38,691 bases of DNA from Bacteroidota bacterium (GCA_021779665.1 JAJYAG010000049.1:1-38691), one strand, 5' to 3'; numbered from the stretch's first letter, positions 16,227-25,547 are shown. Notes: generated from the sequence alone by a model not told the origin. Translations and numbers: made by a program.

Positions 16227-17183
16227 ATGAATCTCAAATCCCTTTCCCTAGCCGCAGTTTGCATTGTTTTTATTTTTATAAGTTGTGAAAGAACCTCTGA
16301 ATACGAATCTCCATTCTATCGAATAGACAGTCTTTATAATTTTAAATCGTATTCATCCGACCTTGCCATTGACAAATTCGACAATAAGTGGATTGCCACA
16401 TCCGAAGGTTTATTAAGGTACAACGATTCCGGAAAGAAGCTATTTACCCGAGCCGATGGTCTTAACAGCGACACGGTTTACAGGGTTGTAACTGATAAAA
16501 ATGGAAATGTCTGGTCAATTGGCGCAAACAATGGAGTTTGTCAGTTTAACGGTAAAAATTTTATAATACATAATCCTTCCACAAGATCAATCCCCAAAAT
16601 GATTGATCCTACAGCACTGATGGTAGATCATAATAATCATCTTTGGGTGGGCGCTTATCTGGGACTTTATGAATTTGACGGTGCCGTTTGGAAAAATTAT
16701 GAAAGCGTAAAATTTGCAAGAAATATGTGGGCCCGTAAAATTTTCCCGGATCCTGAAAATGAAGGTTCGTTGCTAATAAGTACATATGATCACACCATAA
16801 TAAGGTTCGATGGCAGCAACTATCAACAACTCGATAAGATATACGATATTAGTCCATACCTCATTGAATACATTATTAAAGACGAAACAGGTGCAATCTA
16901 TTGTGGGTTGGATGGTAAAGGTTTACTAATAAGAACAAGAGGCACGAACAGTTATCTGTCCATTTCGGACAAAATTTATGAAAATTCAGTATACCGGATA
17001 GTTCCGGGAAACAATAACAGACTTTGGCTTGGTACTGGCAGAGGTTTATGCTATGTAGAAAACGGAAAAGTATTTGATTACAGGTTCTCGGAGGTTGGCA
17101 TGGGCTATATTGGTGAATTTGCTTTGGACAGCCGTGGAATACCATGGATAAGTGTACATACGAGGCTTGTCACATTCAAATAA
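16227..17183 (+). CDS. Reg_prop propeller lipoprotein
   Basis: 318 residues from ATG 16227. An ATG at 16152 would add 25 basic residues, but the lipoprotein signal peptide begins at 16227 (MNLKS, hydrophobic core, FISC with lipidated Cys20), and a TAAATTTG -7-like box at 16196-16203 lies between the two starts. The mature protein is a run of propeller strands of the two-component-regulator-propeller type: KWIATSEGLLRYND, NVWSIGANNGVCQFNG, HLWVGAYLGLYEFDG, RLWLGTGRGLCYVENG, IPWISVHTRLVTFK. No output domain follows, so it is a free-standing, membrane-anchored propeller, possibly ligand-binding. Known Reg_prop domains are usually the sensor halves of kinases; here none is attached. Confidence 0.78.
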   Translation: MNLKSLSLAAVCIVFIFISCERTSEYESPFYRIDSLYNFKSYSSDLAIDKFDNKWIATSEGLLRYNDSGKKLFTRADGLNSDTVYRVVTDKNGNVWSIGANNGVCQFNGKNFIIHNPSTRSIPKMIDPTALMVDHNNHLWVGAYLGLYEFDGAVWKNYESVKFARNMWARKIFPDPENEGSLLISTYDHTIIRFDGSNYQQLDKIYDISPYLIEYIIKDETGAIYCGLDGKGLLIRTRGTNSYLSISDKIYENSVYRIVPGNNNRLWLGTGRGLCYVENGKVFDYRFSEVGMGYIGEFALDSRGIPWISVHTRLVTFK

Positions 17184-17186
17184 CAA

Positions 17187-17212
17187 AAAAGGGGAACCAC
17201 AGCTCCCCTTTT
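17187..17212. terminator. Bidirectional intrinsic terminator
   Basis: A 9-bp perfect stem (AAAAGGGGA 17187-17195 / TCCCCTTTT 17204-17212) with an 8-nt loop lies between the convergent genes ending at 17183 and 17233. A-tract and T-tract flanks make it work for both strands. Confidence 0.85.
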
Positions 17213-17232
17213 CAATAATTTTATGAAATGTT

Positions 17233-18087
17233 TTAAATTCCCAAAGCCAGTCTTCTGAAATCTTTGGCCTGAAATCCCGGCTGCTTTTTCTCGGTTATCG
17301 TAAAGAAATTGAAATAATACATCCTGGCGTCATCAGTGCCAAGAACATAATGGTATGAGCGGCCTTCCCGGTCGTCTTCACCAGGACTTATCTGATGCAG
17401 CACAACAGTATTAGGAGACTTTTCTTCCACAGCTTTTTCAATTTCCTCGGAAGTCACAATCTTAACATCGTATTTATAGATTGCTTTGATCTTTTCGATG
17501 GTATTAACTTCTTCAGCAAGATCTTCTTCTTCTACAAGCAGTGTTTTATTCTTGATTTCCTTGATATACTTGTTGTAATAATTCAGCTTACGCAGATAAA
17601 CATGATTGTTAGCTTCTTTCATGTTCGAAACATGTACCTCGATAAACCGGATAATTAACCCAAGTTTGTTCACATACTCATTTTCATCAACCCCCGAATA
17701 CGACAAAGGAATATTTACAATTTCGGGCATTTCCGATAAATTTGCAGAGTTGTCGCCCATTGCCAGCACAAGGAAATCGTAAAAAGCCGCTGTATTTCCT
17801 TTTGTCAGATTCTCAACCGAAAGAAACAGGAAAGAGCTCTTGTTATCCTTGCGCATCTGTTCAAACTCTTCATGACTAATGATCTTATATGGTGTTACCT
17901 TCCAGTATTTCTTCATCGCATCCTTGATAAAAATATTGAAGCCTACGGAAGGGTTACTATCCATCACCACATAAGTTGTTGATGTGAAAAAATCGACCAG
18001 CTGCGATTTGTTTATAAACTTTGTATTTTGCGCCTTAACACAAATAGAAGCCACCATAAGGGCTGCTACAATAAGTAATTTCTTCAT
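17233..18087 (-). CDS. Secreted protein of unknown function, paralogue A
   Basis: 284 residues with a signal peptide (MKKLLIVAALMVASICVKAQ). I do not recognise a named domain. It is a clear paralogue of the gene at 18279-19136: both share PLSYSGVDE / PLSYTGVDE (about 140), a helical stretch KLGLIIRFIEVHV / KLGIMLRFMQNHV, an INT/VNT-KIK segment, LHQISPG / LHKVGPEG, and a C-terminal DDARMYYFNFF / DDAKFYYFDYH. Same gene order, similar length and the same signal peptide type point to tandem duplication. Predicted periplasmic or surface. It ends facing the terminator at 17187-17212. Confidence 0.72.
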   Translation of the reverse strand: MKKLLIVAALMVASICVKAQNTKFINKSQLVDFFTSTTYVVMDSNPSVGFNIFIKDAMKKYWKVTPYKIISHEEFEQMRKDNKSSFLFLSVENLTKGNTAAFYDFLVLAMGDNSANLSEMPEIVNIPLSYSGVDENEYVNKLGLIIRFIEVHVSNMKEANNHVYLRKLNYYNKYIKEIKNKTLLVEEEDLAEEVNTIEKIKAIYKYDVKIVTSEEIEKAVEEKSPNTVVLHQISPGEDDREGRSYHYVLGTDDARMYYFNFFTITEKKQPGFQAKDFRRLALGI

Positions 18088-18111
18088 TCTTTTTTATTTA
18101 AAGGTTTTAAA

Positions 18112-18278
18112 AAACGGGGTTTAGCGATTAATGATTTAGGGATTAGGATAATACAAAAAGAGAATTCTTCAATTCCTAAAACTAAACAGCTCTTGTCAGG
18201 TTAGAGTTTACACTTTCTTTACAATCAATTTACCTTCATCTCTATAGCCTAACAACTAAATGCCTAAACACCTATTTA
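18112..18278. repeat. Intergenic TTAGG-type imperfect inverted repeat, copy B
   Basis: The gap between the two paralogous genes holds a left arm with GGGTTTAGCGATTAATGATT (18118-18137) and TTAGGGATTAGG, and a right arm TCTATAGCCTAA...GCCTAAACACCTATTTA (about 18241-18278), its near reverse complement. The CTATAGCCTAA words match copy A at 14365-14400. Nothing else was found in this stretch. Confidence 0.45.
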
Positions 18279-19136
18279 CTATTTTTTTGCTATTTTTTTC
18301 AGATCGGACAACAGGAAAGCGTCAGCATCATCAGAATCATCGCCCACCATATGATAATCGAAATAATAAAATTTTGCATCGTCAACACCCATCAGAATAT
18401 TATAACATCTTGATTTTATACGGGTACCTTCTGGGCCCACCTTGTGAAGAAAAACTACATTAGGGGTTCTGTTATCAATGGCTTCTCTCATCTGTTCCCT
18501 TGTGACCAGCTTTACTTCCCCAGCGTATACTTTCTTAATTTTTGCCACAGTGTTTATATCCTTAGAAAGCTCATCGGGAATAAAATAAACCGTTTTACCC
18601 TTCAGCTCGGCAATATTATCGTTATAATGCTTGAAAATATTAACTGAAAGTAGATCAGGATTATCCAGCAACATTTGCACGTGGTTTTGCATAAAACGGA
18701 GCATAATACCTAACTTATAGCTGTAATGATCTTCATCAACCCCGGTGTACGAAAGAGGCACTGAACACAGATCGGCCATATCGCCAAGAGAAGGAGATGT
18801 TCCTCCGAGTAGTAAACTCAGAAAGTTATACTTGGCATTAGTTTTATCATTCTGAAACTTAACCTGGTTCATTAAAATAAAAGAGTAAGCCGGGTCGGTA
18901 CGAAGCTTTTCAAAATCTTTCCAGGTAATGAAATCAAACTTTGTAAGTTTCCATTCGGCAGGAAGGATTTCCTTTGCAGTAAGATTAAAATCCGAAAGCG
19001 GATTATCTTCCAGCACAACAAGCGTTTTGGTATTCTTAAACCTTAACAATTCTTCTTTTGTAGGGACATATTCTTTCTGTGCAAAAAGGTTTATTCCAAA
19101 CAATCCAATCACTAATACAACCAACAACTTTTTCAT
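18279..19136 (-). CDS. Secreted protein of unknown function, paralogue B
   Basis: 285 residues from ATG 19136; a GTG two codons upstream (19142) is the alternative start. The signal peptide is MKKLLVVLVIGLFGINLFAQ. Paralogue of the gene at 17233-18087 (see shared motifs there) and of no named family I can identify. The mature part is alpha/beta with a long middle helix region. It begins 10 bp after the stop of 19147-19854, so these two are almost certainly one transcript, and the third gene (17233-18087) probably is too, separated by the repeat at 18112-18278. Function is unknown; a shared envelope role is inferred. Confidence 0.72.
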   Translation of the reverse strand: MKKLLVVLVIGLFGINLFAQKEYVPTKEELLRFKNTKTLVVLEDNPLSDFNLTAKEILPAEWKLTKFDFITWKDFEKLRTDPAYSFILMNQVKFQNDKTNAKYNFLSLLLGGTSPSLGDMADLCSVPLSYTGVDEDHYSYKLGIMLRFMQNHVQMLLDNPDLLSVNIFKHYNDNIAELKGKTVYFIPDELSKDINTVAKIKKVYAGEVKLVTREQMREAIDNRTPNVVFLHKVGPEGTRIKSRCYNILMGVDDAKFYYFDYHMVGDDSDDADAFLLSDLKKIAKK

Positions 19137-19146
19137 AAACACAATA

Positions 19147-19854
19147 TTAAGAGTTAGGAATTAAAAGCGGATTACGTTCATTAAACTTACGGATATATAA
19201 AAACTTTAACTGCTGACGTTTTTTCTTCGACAAAGCAACATACTCATCGTGTAACTCAGGATCCTTAATAAAAAGAGCCTCAAGGTTATCTACATCGTAA
19301 TCGTATATTTTACCCGTTTCGCTGTCCATTATAAATTGTCGGAGTTCGGTTGTTGTATACGAAGGAGACGCTCCATAGTAACGGTAATAATAGTAAGGAT
19401 TGTAATAATAAGGGTCGTAATAATTATTATTTTGGGTAGTGATGGTAGCTACAAAGTGACAAATACTACCAACAATATTGATTTTATTGAACGATTGCCT
19501 CATTCTTACATAAAGCATTCCACCACGGCAGTAACCCCAAATGGTTTTCATAGACACATCCTGACGGATTCCCAACTCATCGTAGTAACTTATAACCGAC
19601 TCTGTTGCTAGCGCATCAAAAAACTGAGGGTTATTATAGTCTACCGTGGAAATAATTTTATACTTGGGAATTGGACTATTATTTTTTACCTGTTCAAAAT
19701 TTAGGTAAACTCCTTCCCTGAACCTGAAATCGGGATTATATTTAACAAGTTCACGCTTTATCGTATCAGAATTAGCCGACTGAGCCGTTAGAGTAAATCC
19801 GCTCAATAAAAAAAGGCCGGTTAACATCACTAATTTAAAACCTTTAGTTTTCAT
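19147..19854 (-). CDS. Secreted protein with a tyrosine-rich stretch, unknown function
   Basis: 235 residues from the ATG at 19854. A longer reading from 19908 would place 18 extra residues before a normal signal peptide (MKTKGFKLVMLTGLFLLSGF...TAQ), and a TAAATTTG -7-like box on the minus strand (19875-19882) lies inside that extension, so the shorter start is chosen. The mature protein has no recognised domain. About two thirds along is a low-complexity segment, YYDPYYYNPYYYYRYYG, with Tyr, Pro and Asn. The C terminus is basic (KKKRQQLKFLYIRKFN). First gene of a three-gene minus-strand set with the paralogue pair. Predicted periplasmic or surface-exposed. Confidence 0.65.
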   Translation of the reverse strand: MKTKGFKLVMLTGLFLLSGFTLTAQSANSDTIKRELVKYNPDFRFREGVYLNFEQVKNNSPIPKYKIISTVDYNNPQFFDALATESVISYYDELGIRQDVSMKTIWGYCRGGMLYVRMRQSFNKINIVGSICHFVATITTQNNNYYDPYYYNPYYYYRYYGASPSYTTTELRQFIMDSETGKIYDYDVDNLEALFIKDPELHDEYVALSKKKRQQLKFLYIRKFNERNPLLIPNS

Positions 19855-20096
19855 AACGTAAAAAAGTGTATTTACAAATTTAATAGTTTTTGATAAAGGA
19901 TTTAGCATCCCAAATCACTAACTTAGAAATAAACCCAATATAGATTAATGTCAGTTGTTTAAGAATTTGTGTTAACTTTATAACGCGATTTATGTGAAAC
20001 AATTAAAAACAGATAAGGATTTATTTTAATTTTTTTTTAATTTTAGCTATCGTTACTTAAGACTTTCGGCGTAGTAGTTCACTAGATAAATAAACA

Positions 20097-21836
20097 ATGG
20101 TTTCTGTAGATTTTCTGAACGATATTTTCAAACTAAATAAGAAGCACAATCTTGACCCTATTGAAACGAACAAACTCACCTTTGTTTATTTATTCAGTTG
20201 GATTGGTTTGGTTCTGTTTGGTTTCATTTCGGTGTACGACATTTTTCTCGACAATTATATCGGAGCGGTTGTTCAGTTTATTTTCCTGATAGTACTTACC
20301 ATCAACATTTATCTTATAAAAATAAACCGTTGGTTTCCCAACCAGGCCCGCCTGACTTTAATAATTTACTCGTTTCTGTTGGTTTATATGGCCGTAGCGA
20401 GCTCTAACAGTACGAACGGCTTTCTCTGGTCGTTCAGTTTACCTCTTTTCAGCATTGTTTTATTTGGAACTCGTAAAGGATTTATCTACTCAATTGCTTA
20501 CTTTGTAATATTCATTATCATTTTCTTCTTTCCTTTCGACTGGAATAATGCCTATCACTTAAGCCTTTCATTAAAGATTAAATCTATAATTATCTATCTG
20601 GCAATTAGCCTGATTAGTTATACTTACGAATATTCAAAAACAAAGATTACTTCGGAACTCGAAAATAAATTTCTCAACTCCTTAAACGAGAAAAAACTTA
20701 AAGACGACTTTATCTCGAAGCTTTCGCACCAAATCCGAACTCCTTTGAATAACCTCATGGTTATCAGCAATCTTTTAAGCGAAACCGAACTTGATGAAAA
20801 GCAGAAGGATATGCTGGAAACCATACAGGCATCCACAAATAACTTAGTAAATGTTGTAAATAATATATCCAAGGTTTCCTCAGTTGATTATGGATTGATT
20901 AACATCAACCTCAATTTCAACCTTTTCTCCACGATTAACAGTACCATCAGGCTTTTCTCAAGTATGAACTCTGAAAAGTTTGACATTCAGCTTCAACCAC
21001 AGGTTAATTTTAAATACAATTTTTTAGGCGACCCAATCAAGGTAAAACAGATCTTTCTCAATATTATTGAAAATATTGTAAAATCGGCCGAAACCAAGTC
21101 GTCAATAACTGTATCCTATAGTCTTATTAAAGAAACTGCCACCAATTGTGAGCTCCAATTCAAAATAACAACAGTTCCCCCTATTTTAAATGCCCGGTTA
21201 CGAGAAGATCATCCCGAAAGTACCTTTGGAGAAGATGGTGGTATTATGGATCTTTCCATTGCAAACAAGCTTGTGGAACACAACGGCAGCATTATTAACC
21301 TCCAGTTCAACAGAGAAAATACTGTAATCAGCTTTAATCTTGCTTTCCAGAAATCGAAGGTTGAAACTGAAACAAATTATCCTGGCAAAGTTGACACTGT
21401 TGCAGCTGCCATAGAAGCAAAATCAAGTCCGATAGAACTGAAAGATGCCAATGTTCTGCTCGTGGAAGATAACCTTATTAACCAGAAGATAGTGGTTTTA
21501 AGCATCCAAAAACTGGTTAAAAATATAGATATAGCCAACAACGGGAAAGAAGCCCTTGATAAATTCGGCACTTCCAAATACGATATCATCTTAATGGATA
21601 TCCAGATGCCCATTATGGATGGCATTATAGCGACCAAGAAAATTCGCGAAATTGAACAAAGCACCAATACATCAACACCTATCATAGCCATCACTGCCAA
21701 TGCTCTGGCCGGCGATAAAGAAATATGCCTTGCAGCCGGAATGGATGAGTATATCAGCAAGCCTTTTCAGGTTGAAGTTCTTATTCAAAAAATCACCAAG
21801 CTCCTCAGCAAAAACCCTGTACAAAATAACTCATAA
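20097..21836 (+). CDS. Hybrid histidine kinase-like protein with a degenerate ATPase domain
   Basis: 579 residues. About six transmembrane helices (25-175), then a HisKA domain with the phospho-acceptor His211 in FISKLSHQIRTPLN, a HATPase_c-like domain (about 300-420), and a C-terminal receiver domain (about 450-572) with Asp458, phospho-acceptor Asp501 (IILMDIQMP), Thr533 and Lys555. The ATPase part keeps an N box (LNIIENIVKSA, Asn322 and Asn326) but has no DxGxG G1 motif where expected (about 355-365), and the G2 motif reads GGIMDLSI in place of GTGLGLSI. It may be a weak kinase, a pseudokinase that only relays phosphate, or a phosphatase. It faces the propeller-SpoIIE gene at 21986-25288 and may share a signalling network; there is no direct evidence. 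Confidence 0.82.
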   Translation: MVSVDFLNDIFKLNKKHNLDPIETNKLTFVYLFSWIGLVLFGFISVYDIFLDNYIGAVVQFIFLIVLTINIYLIKINRWFPNQARLTLIIYSFLLVYMAVASSNSTNGFLWSFSLPLFSIVLFGTRKGFIYSIAYFVIFIIIFFFPFDWNNAYHLSLSLKIKSIIIYLAISLISYTYEYSKTKITSELENKFLNSLNEKKLKDDFISKLSHQIRTPLNNLMVISNLLSETELDEKQKDMLETIQASTNNLVNVVNNISKVSSVDYGLININLNFNLFSTINSTIRLFSSMNSEKFDIQLQPQVNFKYNFLGDPIKVKQIFLNIIENIVKSAETKSSITVSYSLIKETATNCELQFKITTVPPILNARLREDHPESTFGEDGGIMDLSIANKLVEHNGSIINLQFNRENTVISFNLAFQKSKVETETNYPGKVDTVAAAIEAKSSPIELKDANVLLVEDNLINQKIVVLSIQKLVKNIDIANNGKEALDKFGTSKYDIILMDIQMPIMDGIIATKKIREIEQSTNTSTPIIAITANALAGDKEICLAAGMDEYISKPFQVEVLIQKITKLLSKNPVQNNS

Positions 21837-21985
21837 CTAAAAGTGAATTGAAAGTAAGCCTGGGATAAGTGCATCTGATTTCTTTGTAAAAGACAGGATC
21901 GAACAATAACAGGAATAAATGTCCTCCACAACTTAGTTGTATGCCCGGTTTATATCCAGAGAAGCCCGCGGCAATTTCAAAATGC

Positions 21986-24900
21986 TTAAAAGGTAGGTTT
22001 AATCCCAAGAATCAGAATATCGTCAACCTGCTCCAGATCGCCCTTCCACGATTCGAGCCGTTCCTCAAGAAGATGAAGTTGTTCATCCATTGGAAATTTA
22101 TGAATTGTAAGGAGTAAGTGCCTGAAACGCCTGTACTTAAACTTCTTGCCTTCCGGACCACCGAACTGATCAGCATATCCGTCGGAAAAGAGGTAGAAAA
22201 TATCATCAGGATGTAAATCAACCTTATTGCTTTCGAAGATCTGATCGCGCTCAATATCATCCTCAATTCCAATTGAAAATCTCGATCCGCGGATTTCCTG
22301 AATTTTATTATTACGAATCAGGTACATTGGATTTATTGCTCCGGAAAATTCGAGTGTCCTTTTCTTTTTATCAATAATCACAAATGCAATATCCATTCCG
22401 TCGCGCAGGGTAAAATTCTCAACATCCTTAAAAATAGCTTCGAACTCGCGGTTCAGAAGCGTAAGCATTCCTGCAGCTGTATCGATATTCTGATTATTTG
22501 TAATTTTCCTGAACAGTTCATAACCTATGATAGACATAAAAGCGCCGGGGACCCCATGACCGGTGCAGTCTATGGCTGCCACAAAAACCTTGTCATTTCG
22601 TTCGCTTATCCAGAAGAAGTCACCACTTACAATGTCTTTGGGTTTCAAAAGCACAAACGAATTCGGAAACGCCTTCTTAATTTGTCTTTCCGACGGCATA
22701 AGCGCTTCCTGTATGCGCTTGGCATAATTAATACTGTCAGTAATATTTTTATTTTTTATAGAAAGTTCTTCTTTCTGACGGAGCATTTCTTTGGCAATAA
22801 TTTCCTGCTGCTTTAAAAGTTTATTGGTTTTATGGAACTGCGAGGTACGGAACTGATAAATACCAAAAAACAAAAGGCCGGCAAAAACTGCATACAGATA
22901 AAAGGCCATTGTGGTTAACCAGAAAGGCGACTGCACAATAATGGTATATTCAACCCCTTTTGAATTCCATACCATATCACTATTAGATCCAATCAGCTTA
23001 AATGTCCATTTCCCCGACTTAAGATTGGTGAAAGTTGCAGTATTGGTATTTCCGAAATTGATCCACGCAGGTTCCTCGTTGTTGTAAAATTTAAGTTTGA
23101 ATTGATTTTTGGAAGGCACAGCAAAATCCAATGCAGCAAATTCGAGATTGAGCAAATTAGTTCCGTATGGCAGAACAATCTGATTATTTACTGCTTTAAC
23201 AGTCCTACGGACTCCGTTTTTATCGATAATCTCAATATTTGTGATTACGACATTTGGTATAGTGCTGGTTCTTGCAACTGAATCGGGCCGTATGATATTC
23301 AAGCCCGAAATACCACCAAAATAGAATGTTCCATTTGTATCTCTGAAAACAGCTCCAAGGTTGTATTCGTAATTCTGAAGGCCATCATTTAAATCAAAAC
23401 TTATAATCGACTCATTCTGAATATTAAATTTATTTATCCCGCGGTTGGTACTCAACCACAGATTGTTAAAATTATCCTTCAAAATAGAATAAATTACATT
23501 GCCCGAAAGGTGCTCATCTTCAGCAAATACATCTATAATATTGCAGTCGAAATCAAATTTTATCATCCCGTTATCGGTTCCGGCCCAAATAATTCTGTTT
23601 TCTTCATCTACCTCCAGGGAATAAACAACCGCAAGTCCTACAAGCTTTTCATGACCTTGCCTGGATCGTTTCACAATTCTCCCTGTTAACGGATCAAATT
23701 TAACGAGCCCCTTATCTGTTCCCATCCAGAAAAAGCCATCGTTGCTCTTCTTCAAGCAGTATATTATATTGGAGGGCATAGAAGTAGTGTCGTCAGAGGA
23801 ATATTGCCATTTTTCGAGAACCGACTTGGTTTTATTGAGTTTTAGGAGTCCGAAATATGAAGCAAACCAAAGATTCCCGAAAACATCATCTGTTATATTC
23901 GAAATACGGTTCTTTTTAACATAATCGCAATCCTGAATATTAAATTCATCACAAATGCTTTGATATGTACCGGTAACCGGATTAAAATGTAGTACTCCGT
24001 CCCTTGTACCCAGCCAGTAATTATTTCTTCTGTCCCTGAAAATAGAATGAATATAATTCATATTGGAATTGCCTCCGGGGATATCGAAATTATACTTCCG
24101 TACTGAATTGTTATTGAGGTCAACGATATTCAAACCTTCGCCCCAGGTTCCAATCCAGAGCACGTTTTCATCAGGCTTATAAACCGAAGCTACATCGAAC
24201 GATGTTAAATCAAGCCGGGGTTCGGTATCTTTACTTATCAGTTTAAATTTCTTGGCGTGAACATTCACTTTAACCAATCCTCTGTTTGTACCCATCCATA
24301 TTAATCCCGACCTGTCCTGGTAGAAAGACAAAACCTGAGCAGTTAAAATATCGGATGGCACGTACGAAGGAAACTGAAATGGACGGACAGTCAGCAAAGC
24401 CGGATCAAAAATATATAAACCATGATCTGTTCCAATCCAAACATTATTCTTGTTATCTTCAAGTAAGGCGTTTGTTTTCACACCAACAAGAGGTTTCAAA
24501 AATGAAGGCTGTATATAAGACCGGCTTTTTCTGTTGAACTGAAACAACCCGTCAGCTGTCCCAACCCACATATTATCATCGGAACTAATCAGAATTGATG
24601 AAATAACATCCGAAGGTCCGCTATCAGCCTTTTTTTTGTTTTGAACAAATCTGTCGAACAGTAATAAACTGCGATCGAGAAAATTGAGCCCGTCTTTGGT
24701 TCCAACCCACATTTTACCATAATTATCCTCAACTATGGGATAATTTACCTGTTCGTTATCAAGATTGAAAATATTGAAATAGAACGGATAGTGATAAAAA
24801 TGACCTGTGGACATATCAAGGCGGTCTAAAGCAGAAGATGTTTTTACCCAGAAATTCCCTTTTTTGTCAAAATACAAGCCTTGTACTTCGTCAGATGAAA

Positions 24901-25288
24901 TAGACAGCAGATTCCCCGCCTCATGCTGATAAGAGATAAATTTATCCTCGCTGTAAATATATTTATTGAGACCATTCTTTGTTCCAATCCAGATGTTACC
25001 GGATTTATCTTCGGCAATACAGGTTATAAAATTGCTCGAAATAGCATTCTTTCTTTGAACTTGAGTACTGTAAGTTTTGAATTTATAGCCATCGTAACGG
25101 TTTAAGCCCCCCTGAGTTCCAATCCACAAGAATCCCTTGCTATCCTGAAATATTGCATTAATAGTTGTTTGGGAAAGGCCATTGATAACAGAATATGTTT
25201 CAATATCGGTGACCAGGTCCTGTCCAAATATAATCCGGAAAGGCAGGAGCAATATTACAAATAAGAATTTCCTGAAAAGCATATTCAT
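21986..25288 (-). CDS. Reg_prop propeller sensor with SpoIIE (PP2C-type) phosphatase output
   Basis: 1100 residues. Signal peptide to about residue 22, then 14 propeller motifs of the form xWIGTxxGLxxF (for example LWIGTQGGLNRYDG, NIWIGTKNGLNKY, FFWMGTDKGLVKFD), enough for two seven-bladed propellers, then a Y_Y_Y domain (about 690-770). A transmembrane helix at about 786-811 is followed by a coiled-coil linker (KQQEIIAKEMLRQKEEL) and a SpoIIE-type phosphatase domain (about 850-1098). The phosphatase metal ligands are intact: SGDFFW, AIDCTGHGVPGAFMS, FSDGYADQ and the final DDILILG. The periplasmic propellers likely bind a ligand, and the cytoplasmic domain dephosphorylates a Ser/Thr-phosphorylated partner such as an anti-sigma antagonist. 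No such partner gene is nearby. Single-gene unit. Confidence 0.92.
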   Translation of the reverse strand: MNMLFRKFLFVILLLPFRIIFGQDLVTDIETYSVINGLSQTTINAIFQDSKGFLWIGTQGGLNRYDGYKFKTYSTQVQRKNAISSNFITCIAEDKSGNIWIGTKNGLNKYIYSEDKFISYQHEAGNLLSISSDEVQGLYFDKKGNFWVKTSSALDRLDMSTGHFYHYPFYFNIFNLDNEQVNYPIVEDNYGKMWVGTKDGLNFLDRSLLLFDRFVQNKKKADSGPSDVISSILISSDDNMWVGTADGLFQFNRKSRSYIQPSFLKPLVGVKTNALLEDNKNNVWIGTDHGLYIFDPALLTVRPFQFPSYVPSDILTAQVLSFYQDRSGLIWMGTNRGLVKVNVHAKKFKLISKDTEPRLDLTSFDVASVYKPDENVLWIGTWGEGLNIVDLNNNSVRKYNFDIPGGNSNMNYIHSIFRDRRNNYWLGTRDGVLHFNPVTGTYQSICDEFNIQDCDYVKKNRISNITDDVFGNLWFASYFGLLKLNKTKSVLEKWQYSSDDTTSMPSNIIYCLKKSNDGFFWMGTDKGLVKFDPLTGRIVKRSRQGHEKLVGLAVVYSLEVDEENRIIWAGTDNGMIKFDFDCNIIDVFAEDEHLSGNVIYSILKDNFNNLWLSTNRGINKFNIQNESIISFDLNDGLQNYEYNLGAVFRDTNGTFYFGGISGLNIIRPDSVARTSTIPNVVITNIEIIDKNGVRRTVKAVNNQIVLPYGTNLLNLEFAALDFAVPSKNQFKLKFYNNEEPAWINFGNTNTATFTNLKSGKWTFKLIGSNSDMVWNSKGVEYTIIVQSPFWLTTMAFYLYAVFAGLLFFGIYQFRTSQFHKTNKLLKQQEIIAKEMLRQKEELSIKNKNITDSINYAKRIQEALMPSERQIKKAFPNSFVLLKPKDIVSGDFFWISERNDKVFVAAIDCTGHGVPGAFMSIIGYELFRKITNNQNIDTAAGMLTLLNREFEAIFKDVENFTLRDGMDIAFVIIDKKKRTLEFSGAINPMYLIRNNKIQEIRGSRFSIGIEDDIERDQIFESNKVDLHPDDIFYLFSDGYADQFGGPEGKKFKYRRFRHLLLTIHKFPMDEQLHLLEERLESWKGDLEQVDDILILGIKPTF

Positions 25289-25496
25289 ATTCTGTACAGT
25301 ATTGCTAAGTTACCAATTATAAAGTTATTCCCCAATAAGAATAATTAAAAGAGTTGAGAATGTAATAAAAATAATAAGGACTGGAGACTTTTGTGAATGA
25401 ATAAAGATTTAGAAAACCAAAATATGCATTAATTCAGGCGGATAAATTTAAAAGGATAGGGTTGAAACCTGGTGCATAAGCTTTCCTGAAATTAAA

Positions 25497-25524
25497 AAAA
25501 GCGAAGTCGTGAAACTTCGCTTTT
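25497..25524 (-). terminator. Intrinsic terminator of citrate synthase
   Basis: A perfect 11-bp stem (AAAAGCGAAGT 25497-25507 / ACTTCGCTTTT 25514-25524) with a 6-nt loop lies 24 bp after the gene's stop. On the minus strand it is followed by a run of T residues (complement of the A run from 25494). Confidence 0.85.
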
Positions 25525-25547
25525 CGAATATTTTGCAATATCGTTGT

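Noticed and set aside
19855-19908. Upstream start of the tyrosine-rich protein gene
   Set aside because: It places a -7-like box inside the reading frame and 18 residues before a normal signal peptide.
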